Origin: an uncultured Anaerobiospirillum sp. | GTDB taxonomy: Bacteria > Pseudomonadota > Gammaproteobacteria > Enterobacterales > Succinivibrionaceae | Reading direction: 5' to 3' | NCBI GenBank assembly: GCA_944390115.1 | Contig: CALXOW010000119.1 | Location: 1-58,615 of the forward strand | DNA length: 58,615 nucleotides | Part shown: positions 15,629 through 25,145 of the stretch, piece after piece | How the letters are laid out: each line of letters begins with the position of its first letter | Numbering within the stretch: the stretch's first letter is position 1 | The notes under the pieces: model-generated | Database searches by the model: none | What the model saw: the letters and a program-made list of their open reading frames with translations, nothing else | Told to the model about the DNA's origin: nothing | Program-made: the position numbers and the translations under genes

Positions 15629-17572
15629 ATGGCTAGTTTGATGGTGCCCACTGCAGGGCCTGCCCAAGGCATCACTAATCGCCTCAATACCTTCGAGTCG
15701 GATTTTAGCGGGATTAACGCCGCTCGAGCACGCCAAAGCCAAGAAGCTGCAAAGCAACAGCAATTAATCTCTAACGCTATTGGCATGGCTACCGCTGCGC
15801 ACAATGCAGCTAATGATGCTTTGGTGCTGGATTACTCGAACCGGCTCGAGCGTGAGCATCAAGAGATCTTGACTGGGCTACAGACTAAGAACAACAAAGA
15901 TGCGATCGACGCCTATCAGCCGACTTTGGATGCCATGAAGAGCGCAGTGGAGCGCTATAGTGAAGAGCTCAAAGACGCAGATTCATCAGTCAAGCTAGCG
16001 TTCACGCAAGCGGCGCAACGTTTATCCTTAAGGTCTAGTGCTGCCGTTGATGCCTATGTGATCCAACAGTCCAAGAAGTACAGAACGAATGAGCTTAAGG
16101 CCCGCGTGGACTTAGCGGCCGAGGACGTAGCGCGTAACTTCGCTAACCCAGTTCTGCGCAGTGCTGCGCTCGAACGGTGGGAAGCTGCGCGTAAGCTGCA
16201 AGATGCCGATCTGGGAATTGAATGGGGTTCGGCCCAAAGCAAAGCTGCCGATCTTGAATCCATGAGCTCGATCTACGCTAACAAGGCCAATATCTTAAGC
16301 TCTATGGATAACTTTTCAGGGGCGCTTCAGGTCGTGCAAGAAGGTCTAGCATCTGGGCTTATGAAGGCCGAGACTGCGGACAAGGCCATCGCCAAGACGT
16401 ACGCGCGTCAAGTAGTGGCCCAGCGTGAAGCTGAAGCTGATGCACGTGCTAACCTTCGACTGCAAAGCCGTTTAGCCGTTGACCAAGAGAAGCTTAAGAC
16501 CGAGCAACTGAAGCAACGCAAGTACCAAAGGGAAGAGATCGCAGAAACAATTAAGACCGCTAATAGCCCTATGACTGCTGCTGAAAAGAGCGCGTTGGCA
16601 GATCAAGTTAAGGTAAAGCTTTTAGCCGATGAGAACTTTGGCAAAGGCCAGCCCGAGAACATGCGTGAAGCTTTTGCCGAAACTCAAGCCGCCATATTTG
16701 TTGAGAACGAAAGTGCATCACGTGACCGTATTGCGGTAGCTGAGAACCGCGCTATCCAGTCGGCTCAAGTATTGTCCTTTATTGGCCAAGGCCATGGCGA
16801 TACCGCTTGGGAAAATGTTTTATGGGCAAGAGATATGATTAAGAGCGGGCAGCTTGCCGCCCCAGAAGGTACAACGCCCGAGCTTATCGATGCTCAGATT
16901 AGCTTGCTTCAGAATAGTACGAAATTCACGCCGGAATCCTTAAACGCCGCGCTTAGGCTTAATGTTGGCTATGCCCCGCAGCGATCGACCGACATGGCTC
17001 TTTATGCCGTGGGTTCGTTGCGCCCAGAACAAATCCCAGTTGACGCTAATGGTAAGGTTGACGAGGTGCGCTTAAGCCAATTTCTGGCTGAGAAGTACGT
17101 AACCAACTTTGACTATAACAAGATTTTAAACGCCGCTCAGTCTAAGGCTGATACTGTGAAAGATCCAACAACTGCCATCTTAGAAGAGACTTACTTAGAA
17201 GATGCGCTGAAGGCTATCTTGAGTGAGCGTGCTGAAGATTGGCTTGATGAAAATTTTGAAGACGTTGATGTGCTGGATACGTTTGACTTCTCGATCGAGC
17301 CGGGTGGCGATCCCGCTGCCACAGCGGCAGGTGCTGCTGTAATTGAGCAAGTGCTTTATGATGCTCGAGAAGCCGCTAAGTCTGAGCGCAAGCATAATCC
17401 TGCTATGACCCCGCCGCAGCTCCAAAGCTTTATTACTCAGTGGGTGCGCGGCGAAAAGGGCAAACAGTCCTTTACTTTGCACCTCAACCAATCTTTAGCT
17501 GATCACGAAGTAACTGACTTGGATACCGAGCTTAGCTTAGGCGCAGCGCAACTCGAGGAGGCGCGTGATTAA
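15629..17572 (+). CDS. Internal virion (ejection) protein, gp15-like
   Basis: A 647-residue, almost entirely helical protein rich in Ala, Gln, Glu and Lys (for instance LQSRLAVDQEKLKTEQLKQR near residue 275). Its place between the gp14-like and the giant gp16-like gene, and its length, match T7 gp15, which forms a tube with gp16 across the periplasm during genome ejection. No enzymatic motif seen. AAGGAAAC precedes the ATG; the end overlaps the next start (TAATG). Confidence 0.7.
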   Translation: MASLMVPTAGPAQGITNRLNTFESDFSGINAARARQSQEAAKQQQLISNAIGMATAAHNAANDALVLDYSNRLEREHQEILTGLQTKNNKDAIDAYQPTLDAMKSAVERYSEELKDADSSVKLAFTQAAQRLSLRSSAAVDAYVIQQSKKYRTNELKARVDLAAEDVARNFANPVLRSAALERWEAARKLQDADLGIEWGSAQSKAADLESMSSIYANKANILSSMDNFSGALQVVQEGLASGLMKAETADKAIAKTYARQVVAQREAEADARANLRLQSRLAVDQEKLKTEQLKQRKYQREEIAETIKTANSPMTAAEKSALADQVKVKLLADENFGKGQPENMREAFAETQAAIFVENESASRDRIAVAENRAIQSAQVLSFIGQGHGDTAWENVLWARDMIKSGQLAAPEGTTPELIDAQISLLQNSTKFTPESLNAALRLNVGYAPQRSTDMALYAVGSLRPEQIPVDANGKVDEVRLSQFLAEKYVTNFDYNKILNAAQSKADTVKDPTTAILEETYLEDALKAILSERAEDWLDENFEDVDVLDTFDFSIEPGGDPAATAAGAAVIEQVLYDAREAAKSERKHNPAMTPPQLQSFITQWVRGEKGKQSFTLHLNQSLADHEVTDLDTELSLGAAQLEEARD

Positions 17573-20500
17573 TGTCAGATCTGTTCTATACCGATAAAGA
17601 CGGCACTCGAGTACCGGTGACCGATGCTGACATCAGTGCATATTTGGCACGCGGCAATGATTATGACCCTGCGGGGAATCCTTCGCAGGCCGAAGTTTTG
17701 AATGAGCACTTTGAAACTCACTTCATTCAGTCGCCTGACGCCATGGCTCAGGACATCTTGGGATCGCACCTCGAGCCTGAACCGGTTGACCCGGTCGAGG
17801 CAGTGGCACGGCCGCGCAATTCGTTCTATGTGGAGAATGCCTTTAAGCGCAGCTTAGAACAGAATACCATCTTTGACGATGTTACTTCTGACAACGAATT
17901 GGCGCGCCTGCGCTCCAATCGCGACTTTGCGCTTTATCAATATGTGAAAGAGCAAGAAGGCGCCGATCCCAAAGCTTTTGCTCAGGCGATTGAGGCTAAG
18001 GCTTTACACCTGCAAGAAGCCATGGGGCGCACTTTAACCCAAGAAGAGTTAGGTGGTTTAGCCGAGATCGAGATCTCAAATGAGATTAAAGAGACTTTGC
18101 AGCCTTTTGGCGGCGGCCTGCCCCTTAACATCTTAGCCGACCCGCGCTTTGCGCAGTTAGTTGACCGCGATACCTATGCACTCCTTACTGCGCAGTATCA
18201 GGCCGAGCACCCTCAAGATCGAGGCTTTTGGTCAGACCTGTGGCTTGCTTGGGATAAGAGCAAGGCAACGAACGAATATAAATCGGCGATCTCTTATCGT
18301 GCCTTATCGCAGCTTGGGGCTGAGAAGCTCGAGCAAGCTGGGCTTAGCACTCTTGCAGAATGGATTAAGCCTAGCGAAGAGATGCCCGACTTCAACGAAC
18401 TCCAGACTAAGCTTAATATCCTCGACCTGTACTACAACACTCAGGACAGCTTTGGCACCACAGTGGGCCAAGTTGCGGAAAGTGTAACGGCGCCATATCG
18501 AGATCTGAGCAACTTAGCTTTGTTGGGCGGCGCTACCTTCTTAGGTGGTGGTTATGGCTTCACTGTAGCTAATGGCCTGATTAACGCTGAGCAAACTTTC
18601 TCTACAACGGTCTTTGATATCGCCTATGAGGCAGCAAAGCTAAATCCTGCCCTGCGTGATAACTTTGCCGATACGATTGTCGAGGCAGTGCCATATGCTG
18701 CCACTGTAGCTACTTTAGACGGCGTTGAAAGTTCGTTCATTCTGGGCAAGGCAGGCAAGGCGTTAAGCCCATTGGTTGATGGTCTGAAGCGCTCGGCCAA
18801 GAAGATGCCGATCACCAATAGTGGAGCGGGCAAGGTAGCAAGTGAGCTCGAGGCCAATACTAAGAAGTTCCGCGATTCCGCTTTAGCCGCTTTTGGCAAA
18901 GACTACCTTAGCGCCTTTACTGCGCAAGCTGTAACCACGGGCATGCAGGGCGCGATCACCCAGTACGGCATCAATCAGTTAGCTGGGGTGGAAGGTCAAG
19001 ATCCGGGCGTTGCTGCTGCAAAAGCGGTGCGTGACAACCTTGGCATCATGGCGGCCTTGTCTCTTATCCCAGGTGCGGCCGGTGCCTTAGGCGTTCACCT
19101 GCAAAATCGCAAGACGGCTTCAGACCTTAATTCTCAGTCCGAGCGCATCGAAGGTGAAGCTATTGCCACAGCCGCGCCGATTAACGATACATCACCACAG
19201 ACCACCGAATTGGTCTTTAGCATGACTGATGGCAGCAAGTATCGCTTTAGCGCAGCTGACATAGTTAAGGCTTATCAAGACCAAGGCTTAACCCCTGACG
19301 AGTTCCGCTCCAGATACGAAATGAGCCCCGGTGACTTTGATGGCCTCGAAGAGCTTGCGCGCACCGGCGGCGATATCGAAATGACTAAGGCGCACTGGAT
19401 GGCCTATTACGCCGAGCAACTCAAGAAGGGGGACAAGGCCGTTTATGACTTCTTTAATCCTTTCCTGCGCGCTGACACTACCCAGCTTAGCTTAGAAGAG
19501 TTGCGTGAGAAGCTTAGCCCCGAGAACTTCGCTAAGGTCAATCAAGAGCTTTTGAACACTATTGGGCGTGAAGCTGAGCGCAACAAGTTAGCTGACTTTA
19601 TCCGCTCAGACATCACAACCAAGATCGGCGCTCAAGACCTGCCTAACCCGCTTAGTGTCGACTATCTTTCGGCTCTTACTTCCCAACTGTTCCGAGGTGT
19701 GTCCGAACGCACTGGGGTGGATGCCTATGAACTCTATAAGGCATACGGCCCGCAGTTCCAGAACAAGGATAAGGCGCTTAACTTATCTGGGAAGGAATTG
19801 GCGCAGGAACGCATCACGGAAGAAGGCGGCGCCTATGACCGCCAAAACGGTGTTTACTATCTGGGCCCTAATTCCAATATCGTGACTGTGGTGCATGAAT
19901 TTGGTCACGCCTATCTGGGCACGCTCGAGCGCATTGCTAGAGACCCTAACTTCAAGGGGGATAAGAGCGTAGTAGAGAATGAGCTTTCCCAAATTCGCCG
20001 TGCCCTTGGTGACAGTGGTGATGGCCCGATCTCCGAGCAACTGCATGAGAAGTTCACAGCCGCGTTAGTTGCTACGATCACCGGTAACCGCTGGGACAAC
20101 AAGGCGCAAACTCGAGCTAAGGACAAAGCTGCTAATGCAGGCAAGACAGATCCAAGCTCTGCCGGTGATGTAACTTTTATCCCAGATACGGCACGCTTTA
20201 ACAAGACCTTCTTCAGACTGAAGGCTATGATGGCGCGCACTTTGGCCAATACTTACCAAAGCAAGAAGCAAGAGCTCGATGCCGAAAATGAAAGCCGTCG
20301 TGCTGCGTACCAAAGGGAAGTAGCCGACTATGATGCTGAGCGTGCGGCAGGCAATACCTCGGTTGAGCGTCCTAGGGTTGATAATGTCGACATTAATCAG
20401 GAATTAGCCTTAGAAGAGTACAGAACGCGCTTCTCGGATGCTGACTACGTACCAAGCCAAGAGATTAAGGACTTCATAAACGCGCACGTGCTGGGTGATA

Positions 20501-23500
20501 TCGCCTTCGAGCAACATGCGCAGTTAGCGGGCCTGCATCCAGTCTTTGACCCAGAACTATTGCGTAACTTTGACGATCCAGAACTTGCGCGCCTTGCTCA
20601 GGACATATCCGATGAGATCGTCGATAAGAATGAAGAGTTAAGAGCATCTTACGTGACCATGCAAGAGCTTGCAGTTAACGTGCTGCGTCGAGGCTCACGC
20701 GCGATCGATCAGTTTAAGCATGCTCTTCTCGCTTCTTACTACAAAGAAAAGAACCTGCCGCAGGATATCCAAGAAGAAGTTAACCGTCGCTTGGACAAGG
20801 TGCGCCGGGATTTTATTAAGAAGTTTAAAGAAGAGAATGGTGCTAAGGCAGCAAGTGACGATCCGCAGATCGTTGCTGCGGCAGAAAAGCAAGCTCAAGG
20901 TGCTTATGAGCGTGAGCTTAAGCGCTATCGTGAGCAACGGGACAAAGCGATTGATGCTCAGTCTCGGGCTAACATCACTAATGCTAAGAAGGTCTTTGAA
21001 GCCTATCGCTTAGTGGCACAAGAGCGCGCTAAGCTCGAGCAAGAACTTCAGGACGCTTCGCAGCAAGATGCTGGGGCGCTGGTTGATGCTGCCAATGACC
21101 GCGTGACCGAAGGCTTAAGCAAGCTGTGGGAAGGTGCTGGGCAAAGTGAGATCGCGGCATCTGAGTGGACTAGTCAAGGCGCCGTTTTTGAGGTAAGCTT
21201 TACCCAAGATGGGAAGGTGACTTTAGAGCAAAGCCCACTGCCCCACACTGAAGTTCTCGAGCAATTTGCCCAAAAGAACGCTGATGGCGGCCTGCGCACA
21301 CGCAAGGCTTATGGCCAAGTTCGTTACGATTACCCAGTTCCCGATCTGGGTGCAATTCGTGCTCACTTCTCTGAGCAAGCCCAAGCCCTCAAAGCCCAAG
21401 AATTTGAACCGAGCACGGCACAGCTCGAAGCTGCGGCCGCAGTTCGTGACGCCCGGCAAAAGGCCTTGTTATCGCAAGGTTCGTTTAGGGCAAGCCCAGA
21501 TGGCCCAACTGTAGCGGAACTTTCACGGCGCGACTTAGAAGAGCGTGCTGCCGCCGCCTTCGAGGCACGGCGTGAAGAGTTCACGGCGCAGGTCACTGCG
21601 GACGTTGAGAACACTAGCCTGATGGGCATGCAGCAAGATGCGAAAAATGCAGCCGCTGCGGCAGCAAAAGGCTATACCCCATCACCTCGAGGCGTTCCAG
21701 CTGAGTTAAAACCGGTCTTTGAGTACTTAGAGAAGCTTGAAGCTTTAGGCAAGCGCAAGGACAGTGACGCTAAGCTTAGAGCGCAGGAAGAGCGCAAGCT
21801 TGCGCGTAATCCAGCATGGGCCTTACTCAAGTACTTTAACGCTATTCCTGCCCAAGAGAAGCTAAACCTTGAAGACGTTAAGCGCACATTAGGTGCACAA
21901 GCTGCCGACCATTTAGAGAAGTCGGGCGTGGCCTCGAGCGAAGGTACTTTGCGGGTAAACGAATTTGCGGCGCAAGGCCCGGTTAAGAGCTTGCTTGATG
22001 GCATGGATGGTGCGTTAAGAGCGCAGGTGCAAGCAACTTGGGAATCGTTCACAAGGAACGAAGGCTTTTCTAAGCTCGGCATCAGGTCGCCTGAACGCAT
22101 GAATGATGCTGCGCGTGGTCGAGCGCTTGCCTTAGCTATGTCGCGCTTTGGCTCGAAGTCAGCAAAAGAGATTGTTGACGAGCGTGTTATGAACCGCATC
22201 CTGACTGAATCCAAGGATGTGGCGATCGATTCGCTCAAGTACAATCCAAATATCGTGAACATCGCTAAGCGTGCCTTCTCTTCCATTGCGCGCAAAGAGC
22301 AAGCTTTGCTTAATCGCTTGTTATCCTTACACAAGGAAGCGCAGGGCGTACATGGGCGACAAACAGATCTGAAGCTCTTATCCGATTCGATTATCAACCG
22401 TAGCACGATCTCGAGCTTCAACGTGACTGCGCTTCAGAACGCAGCGGGGCGTGCGCGTGACAAGGCGATGGCCTTAGCTAACAAGTCGATCGAAGATAGC
22501 AAGAACCTAAATCAGATATCGCAGCTCTTAACCATCGATGCGGTTAACAAGATGGCCTGCCGCGATGGCGCCGAGCGCATCGAGCAAATTGCCCGCGATA
22601 TCGATAAGATCACAACCTTGCTCAAGAAGGGCAGCGCTGACACCTCGAAGACTTACGATGAGAACTATATGCTTGCGCTGCGTTATGCGGCGTCACGCTT
22701 GGGACTTATCTCGAAGGCTAAGGGGCGACAGGCGCGTGACCTGCTAGCTAACAACGCACCGGGCGAAGTAAAGGACTTCTTAGAGCGCGTTGAGACTAGT
22801 GGTCTCTTCTCGGGCGACTACAAGCTCAAGACTATCCCCGAGCTTGAAGCCGCGCTTCAGATTTTCAAGGAAGCTAAGGACTATGCACGCGCACTCAAGA
22901 AGCTGCAAGAAGAGAAGACTTTGGATGCGCAGGTCAGCGATATGGACAAGCTGGCTCAGGTCTTTAAAGAGCGTCTTAAGCCCGAGCAATACTTAGTCAA
23001 GACTAAGGACGGCGGCACTTCTTACAGCATTGGGCGTTTAGCTTTTGCCAAACGCTGGATTGGCACCACCTTCCGCGCTTACTTGGCGAAGGTCGAGCAA
23101 TGGTGCGAAGTGGTGGATGGTTCCGAGAACGGCACCGTTAAGCAACTGATTTACAACCCAATTCGCAACGCCTATAACGAATCTGTGCGTGACCGCGCGG
23201 CCATGACTGCGCGCTATCAGACCTTAGTGAATAAGCTCGAGAAGATCTGCACTCGACGCATTATCGATGCTCCAGAACTTGTGACTAAGGACGGTTCGCA
23301 CATCACCTTTGGTCTGGGCAAAGACTTCGGGAACCGAGGTTCATGGGAACTTATCGGGTACCTGATGCATATTGGCAATGATGGCAACTTGCAGCGCCTT
23401 TTGGATGGTAAGGGGATTGACCCTGCCGACTTTAAGCGCTGGTTCGTAGCTGCGCAGAAGCGTGGCGACATCACCAAGGACATGATGGACGCAGTGCAAG

Positions 23501-25143
23501 AGCTGTGGGATATCGGTGCCACTCAGATGCCTTTAGTGCAGAAGGCCTACTATGCTGCCTACGGCCGTTACATGAATGAGATTAAGCCACGTGAGATCGT
23601 GACTGACTTCGGCACCTATAAGGGCGGCTATGCTCCAGCAATTCGCGACCGTAATCAGGCCAAGAGTGCTTTTGACACTGAAGGCAATGTCGATGCTTTA
23701 GTTACGGGCGACATGATCCGAGAGTTCGTAGGTGAAGCTTCATGGATGAAAGAGCGTGCTGTGAGCGCAGCTGAGCCGCTTAACCTCGATATAGCCTATG
23801 CGCTGCAAACTACTTTGAACGTAGTGCATTACAGCCATATGCTGGAGCCGGTTAAGAAGCTCTATACCTTCTTTGAATCGCCTCAGACTGGAGCTAAGGC
23901 GCTCTTCACAAAGTATCAGCCGCAGTTCTATGAGCGCAATATTAAGCCTTGGCTGTCGCGCACGTTACGTGATAGCTCTTCGAGTTCACCTGCCACTGGT
24001 GAAGCTTTTGCCTTCTTAAGTCGCATGACTAATCGGATCGGCTTAAGCTACATGTTTGCTAACGTATCGAATGCGGTGCAGGGCTTAACCAACTTGGTTG
24101 TGTTGGCAGGTCGCGTGCCGCCGGGTACTATCCTTAAGACGATCACGCACTATACAACGCACTTTGCCTCGATGCGCAGTGAGATGCTCGAGCAAAGCCA
24201 AGCGATGCGGAACCGTTTTGAGGCAGGCAAGCAAAGATCTATTGCTGACATGTTGGCAATAGCTAAGCTGCGCTCGGACAGCGAAGGCCCGGCAGCTCTT
24301 ACCAAGTCGGCCTTAGGCTATGAGCACACGAAACAGTTTATTAGCCGTCATGGTTACTTCTTACAATCTTTCTTGCAAGAAGGCATCGATACCATAGCTT
24401 GGCATGCTGCGCGTGACGATGCGATCTCACGTGGCATGAACAACGCCGAGGCGATTGACTTCGCTGACAGCACGATCCGCCTTACGCAAGGCTCGATGGA
24501 TTCGATCGACCTGAACAACGTCGAGACAGGCGGCCCGATTCTTAAGATGTTTACCCAGTTCACGGGATACTTCAACACCTTACTTAACTTGGTCTGGGTG
24601 CAGCTTAAGCGCAGGTTCAAGACTGACAGCAGGGCAGCTCGAGCGGCACGCGCTGCGTACGTCTTAAGCACGGTGGTGATTGTTCCTGCCATTCTGTCTG
24701 ACTGGATCGCAGCTGCCTTCAAGGGTGAAAACGTCTTTACCGAATCCGAGGATTGGCAAGACTTCATGCTAAATCATGCTTTAATCCCTTCGGGCAAGAT
24801 GTTCACGGCCATGGTGCCGATCTACGGTTCACCTATTGTGTCAGCTTGGTCTATGGGCACTGGCCAACAGTCGATGGGCGGTTTAATCGGTACGCCTGCC
24901 ACTATTGGCGCAGCTGAAAGCATCCTCAAGATGGCAGGAAGGATAGCTAAAGACCAAACAGACAAGATCACTTGGCAAGATGGATTAACGGTGCTCGGCG
25001 TGATGTCCGGTGTGCCGGTGGGCACTGCCGTGGGCCGTCGCCTCGACTATGCGCAGGCTACGGGCGTAGACACTTTTGGTGAAGCGCTGAAGCTCTTGGT
25101 CTCGGGCCAAATGAGTAAAGAAGAGAAGGAAAAGCTTCGTTAA
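17572..25143 (+). CDS. Giant ejection protein with HEXXH motif and LPD38-like end
   Basis: A 2523-residue protein, about 13% of the prophage, in the gp16-like place. A zinc-protease signature VVHEFGHAYLG lies at about residues 773-783 (His775, Glu776, His779), with a possible third ligand in EKFTAALVA about 60 residues on. Glycine/alanine-rich hydrophobic segments occur near residues 305-335 and 475-505. Long Ala/Lys/Glu coiled coils fill 1050-1700. The C-terminal region, ADSTIRLTQGS through FTQFTGYFN, resembles the large polyvalent protein domain LPD38. In T7 the corresponding protein carries a lytic transglycosylase; I see none here. It is probably packaged in the head and ejected with DNA. 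Confidence 0.8.
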   Translation: MSDLFYTDKDGTRVPVTDADISAYLARGNDYDPAGNPSQAEVLNEHFETHFIQSPDAMAQDILGSHLEPEPVDPVEAVARPRNSFYVENAFKRSLEQNTIFDDVTSDNELARLRSNRDFALYQYVKEQEGADPKAFAQAIEAKALHLQEAMGRTLTQEELGGLAEIEISNEIKETLQPFGGGLPLNILADPRFAQLVDRDTYALLTAQYQAEHPQDRGFWSDLWLAWDKSKATNEYKSAISYRALSQLGAEKLEQAGLSTLAEWIKPSEEMPDFNELQTKLNILDLYYNTQDSFGTTVGQVAESVTAPYRDLSNLALLGGATFLGGGYGFTVANGLINAEQTFSTTVFDIAYEAAKLNPALRDNFADTIVEAVPYAATVATLDGVESSFILGKAGKALSPLVDGLKRSAKKMPITNSGAGKVASELEANTKKFRDSALAAFGKDYLSAFTAQAVTTGMQGAITQYGINQLAGVEGQDPGVAAAKAVRDNLGIMAALSLIPGAAGALGVHLQNRKTASDLNSQSERIEGEAIATAAPINDTSPQTTELVFSMTDGSKYRFSAADIVKAYQDQGLTPDEFRSRYEMSPGDFDGLEELARTGGDIEMTKAHWMAYYAEQLKKGDKAVYDFFNPFLRADTTQLSLEELREKLSPENFAKVNQELLNTIGREAERNKLADFIRSDITTKIGAQDLPNPLSVDYLSALTSQLFRGVSERTGVDAYELYKAYGPQFQNKDKALNLSGKELAQERITEEGGAYDRQNGVYYLGPNSNIVTVVHEFGHAYLGTLERIARDPNFKGDKSVVENELSQIRRALGDSGDGPISEQLHEKFTAALVATITGNRWDNKAQTRAKDKAANAGKTDPSSAGDVTFIPDTARFNKTFFRLKAMMARTLANTYQSKKQELDAENESRRAAYQREVADYDAERAAGNTSVERPRVDNVDINQELALEEYRTRFSDADYVPSQEIKDFINAHVLGDIAFEQHAQLAGLHPVFDPELLRNFDDPELARLAQDISDEIVDKNEELRASYVTMQELAVNVLRRGSRAIDQFKHALLASYYKEKNLPQDIQEEVNRRLDKVRRDFIKKFKEENGAKAASDDPQIVAAAEKQAQGAYERELKRYREQRDKAIDAQSRANITNAKKVFEAYRLVAQERAKLEQELQDASQQDAGALVDAANDRVTEGLSKLWEGAGQSEIAASEWTSQGAVFEVSFTQDGKVTLEQSPLPHTEVLEQFAQKNADGGLRTRKAYGQVRYDYPVPDLGAIRAHFSEQAQALKAQEFEPSTAQLEAAAAVRDARQKALLSQGSFRASPDGPTVAELSRRDLEERAAAAFEARREEFTAQVTADVENTSLMGMQQDAKNAAAAAAKGYTPSPRGVPAELKPVFEYLEKLEALGKRKDSDAKLRAQEERKLARNPAWALLKYFNAIPAQEKLNLEDVKRTLGAQAADHLEKSGVASSEGTLRVNEFAAQGPVKSLLDGMDGALRAQVQATWESFTRNEGFSKLGIRSPERMNDAARGRALALAMSRFGSKSAKEIVDERVMNRILTESKDVAIDSLKYNPNIVNIAKRAFSSIARKEQALLNRLLSLHKEAQGVHGRQTDLKLLSDSIINRSTISSFNVTALQNAAGRARDKAMALANKSIEDSKNLNQISQLLTIDAVNKMACRDGAERIEQIARDIDKITTLLKKGSADTSKTYDENYMLALRYAASRLGLISKAKGRQARDLLANNAPGEVKDFLERVETSGLFSGDYKLKTIPELEAALQIFKEAKDYARALKKLQEEKTLDAQVSDMDKLAQVFKERLKPEQYLVKTKDGGTSYSIGRLAFAKRWIGTTFRAYLAKVEQWCEVVDGSENGTVKQLIYNPIRNAYNESVRDRAAMTARYQTLVNKLEKICTRRIIDAPELVTKDGSHITFGLGKDFGNRGSWELIGYLMHIGNDGNLQRLLDGKGIDPADFKRWFVAAQKRGDITKDMMDAVQELWDIGATQMPLVQKAYYAAYGRYMNEIKPREIVTDFGTYKGGYAPAIRDRNQAKSAFDTEGNVDALVTGDMIREFVGEASWMKERAVSAAEPLNLDIAYALQTTLNVVHYSHMLEPVKKLYTFFESPQTGAKALFTKYQPQFYERNIKPWLSRTLRDSSSSSPATGEAFAFLSRMTNRIGLSYMFANVSNAVQGLTNLVVLAGRVPPGTILKTITHYTTHFASMRSEMLEQSQAMRNRFEAGKQRSIADMLAIAKLRSDSEGPAALTKSALGYEHTKQFISRHGYFLQSFLQEGIDTIAWHAARDDAISRGMNNAEAIDFADSTIRLTQGSMDSIDLNNVETGGPILKMFTQFTGYFNTLLNLVWVQLKRRFKTDSRAARAARAAYVLSTVVIVPAILSDWIAAAFKGENVFTESEDWQDFMLNHALIPSGKMFTAMVPIYGSPIVSAWSMGTGQQSMGGLIGTPATIGAAESILKMAGRIAKDQTDKITWQDGLTVLGVMSGVPVGTAVGRRLDYAQATGVDTFGEALKLLVSGQMSKEEKEKLR

Positions 25144-25145
25144 CA

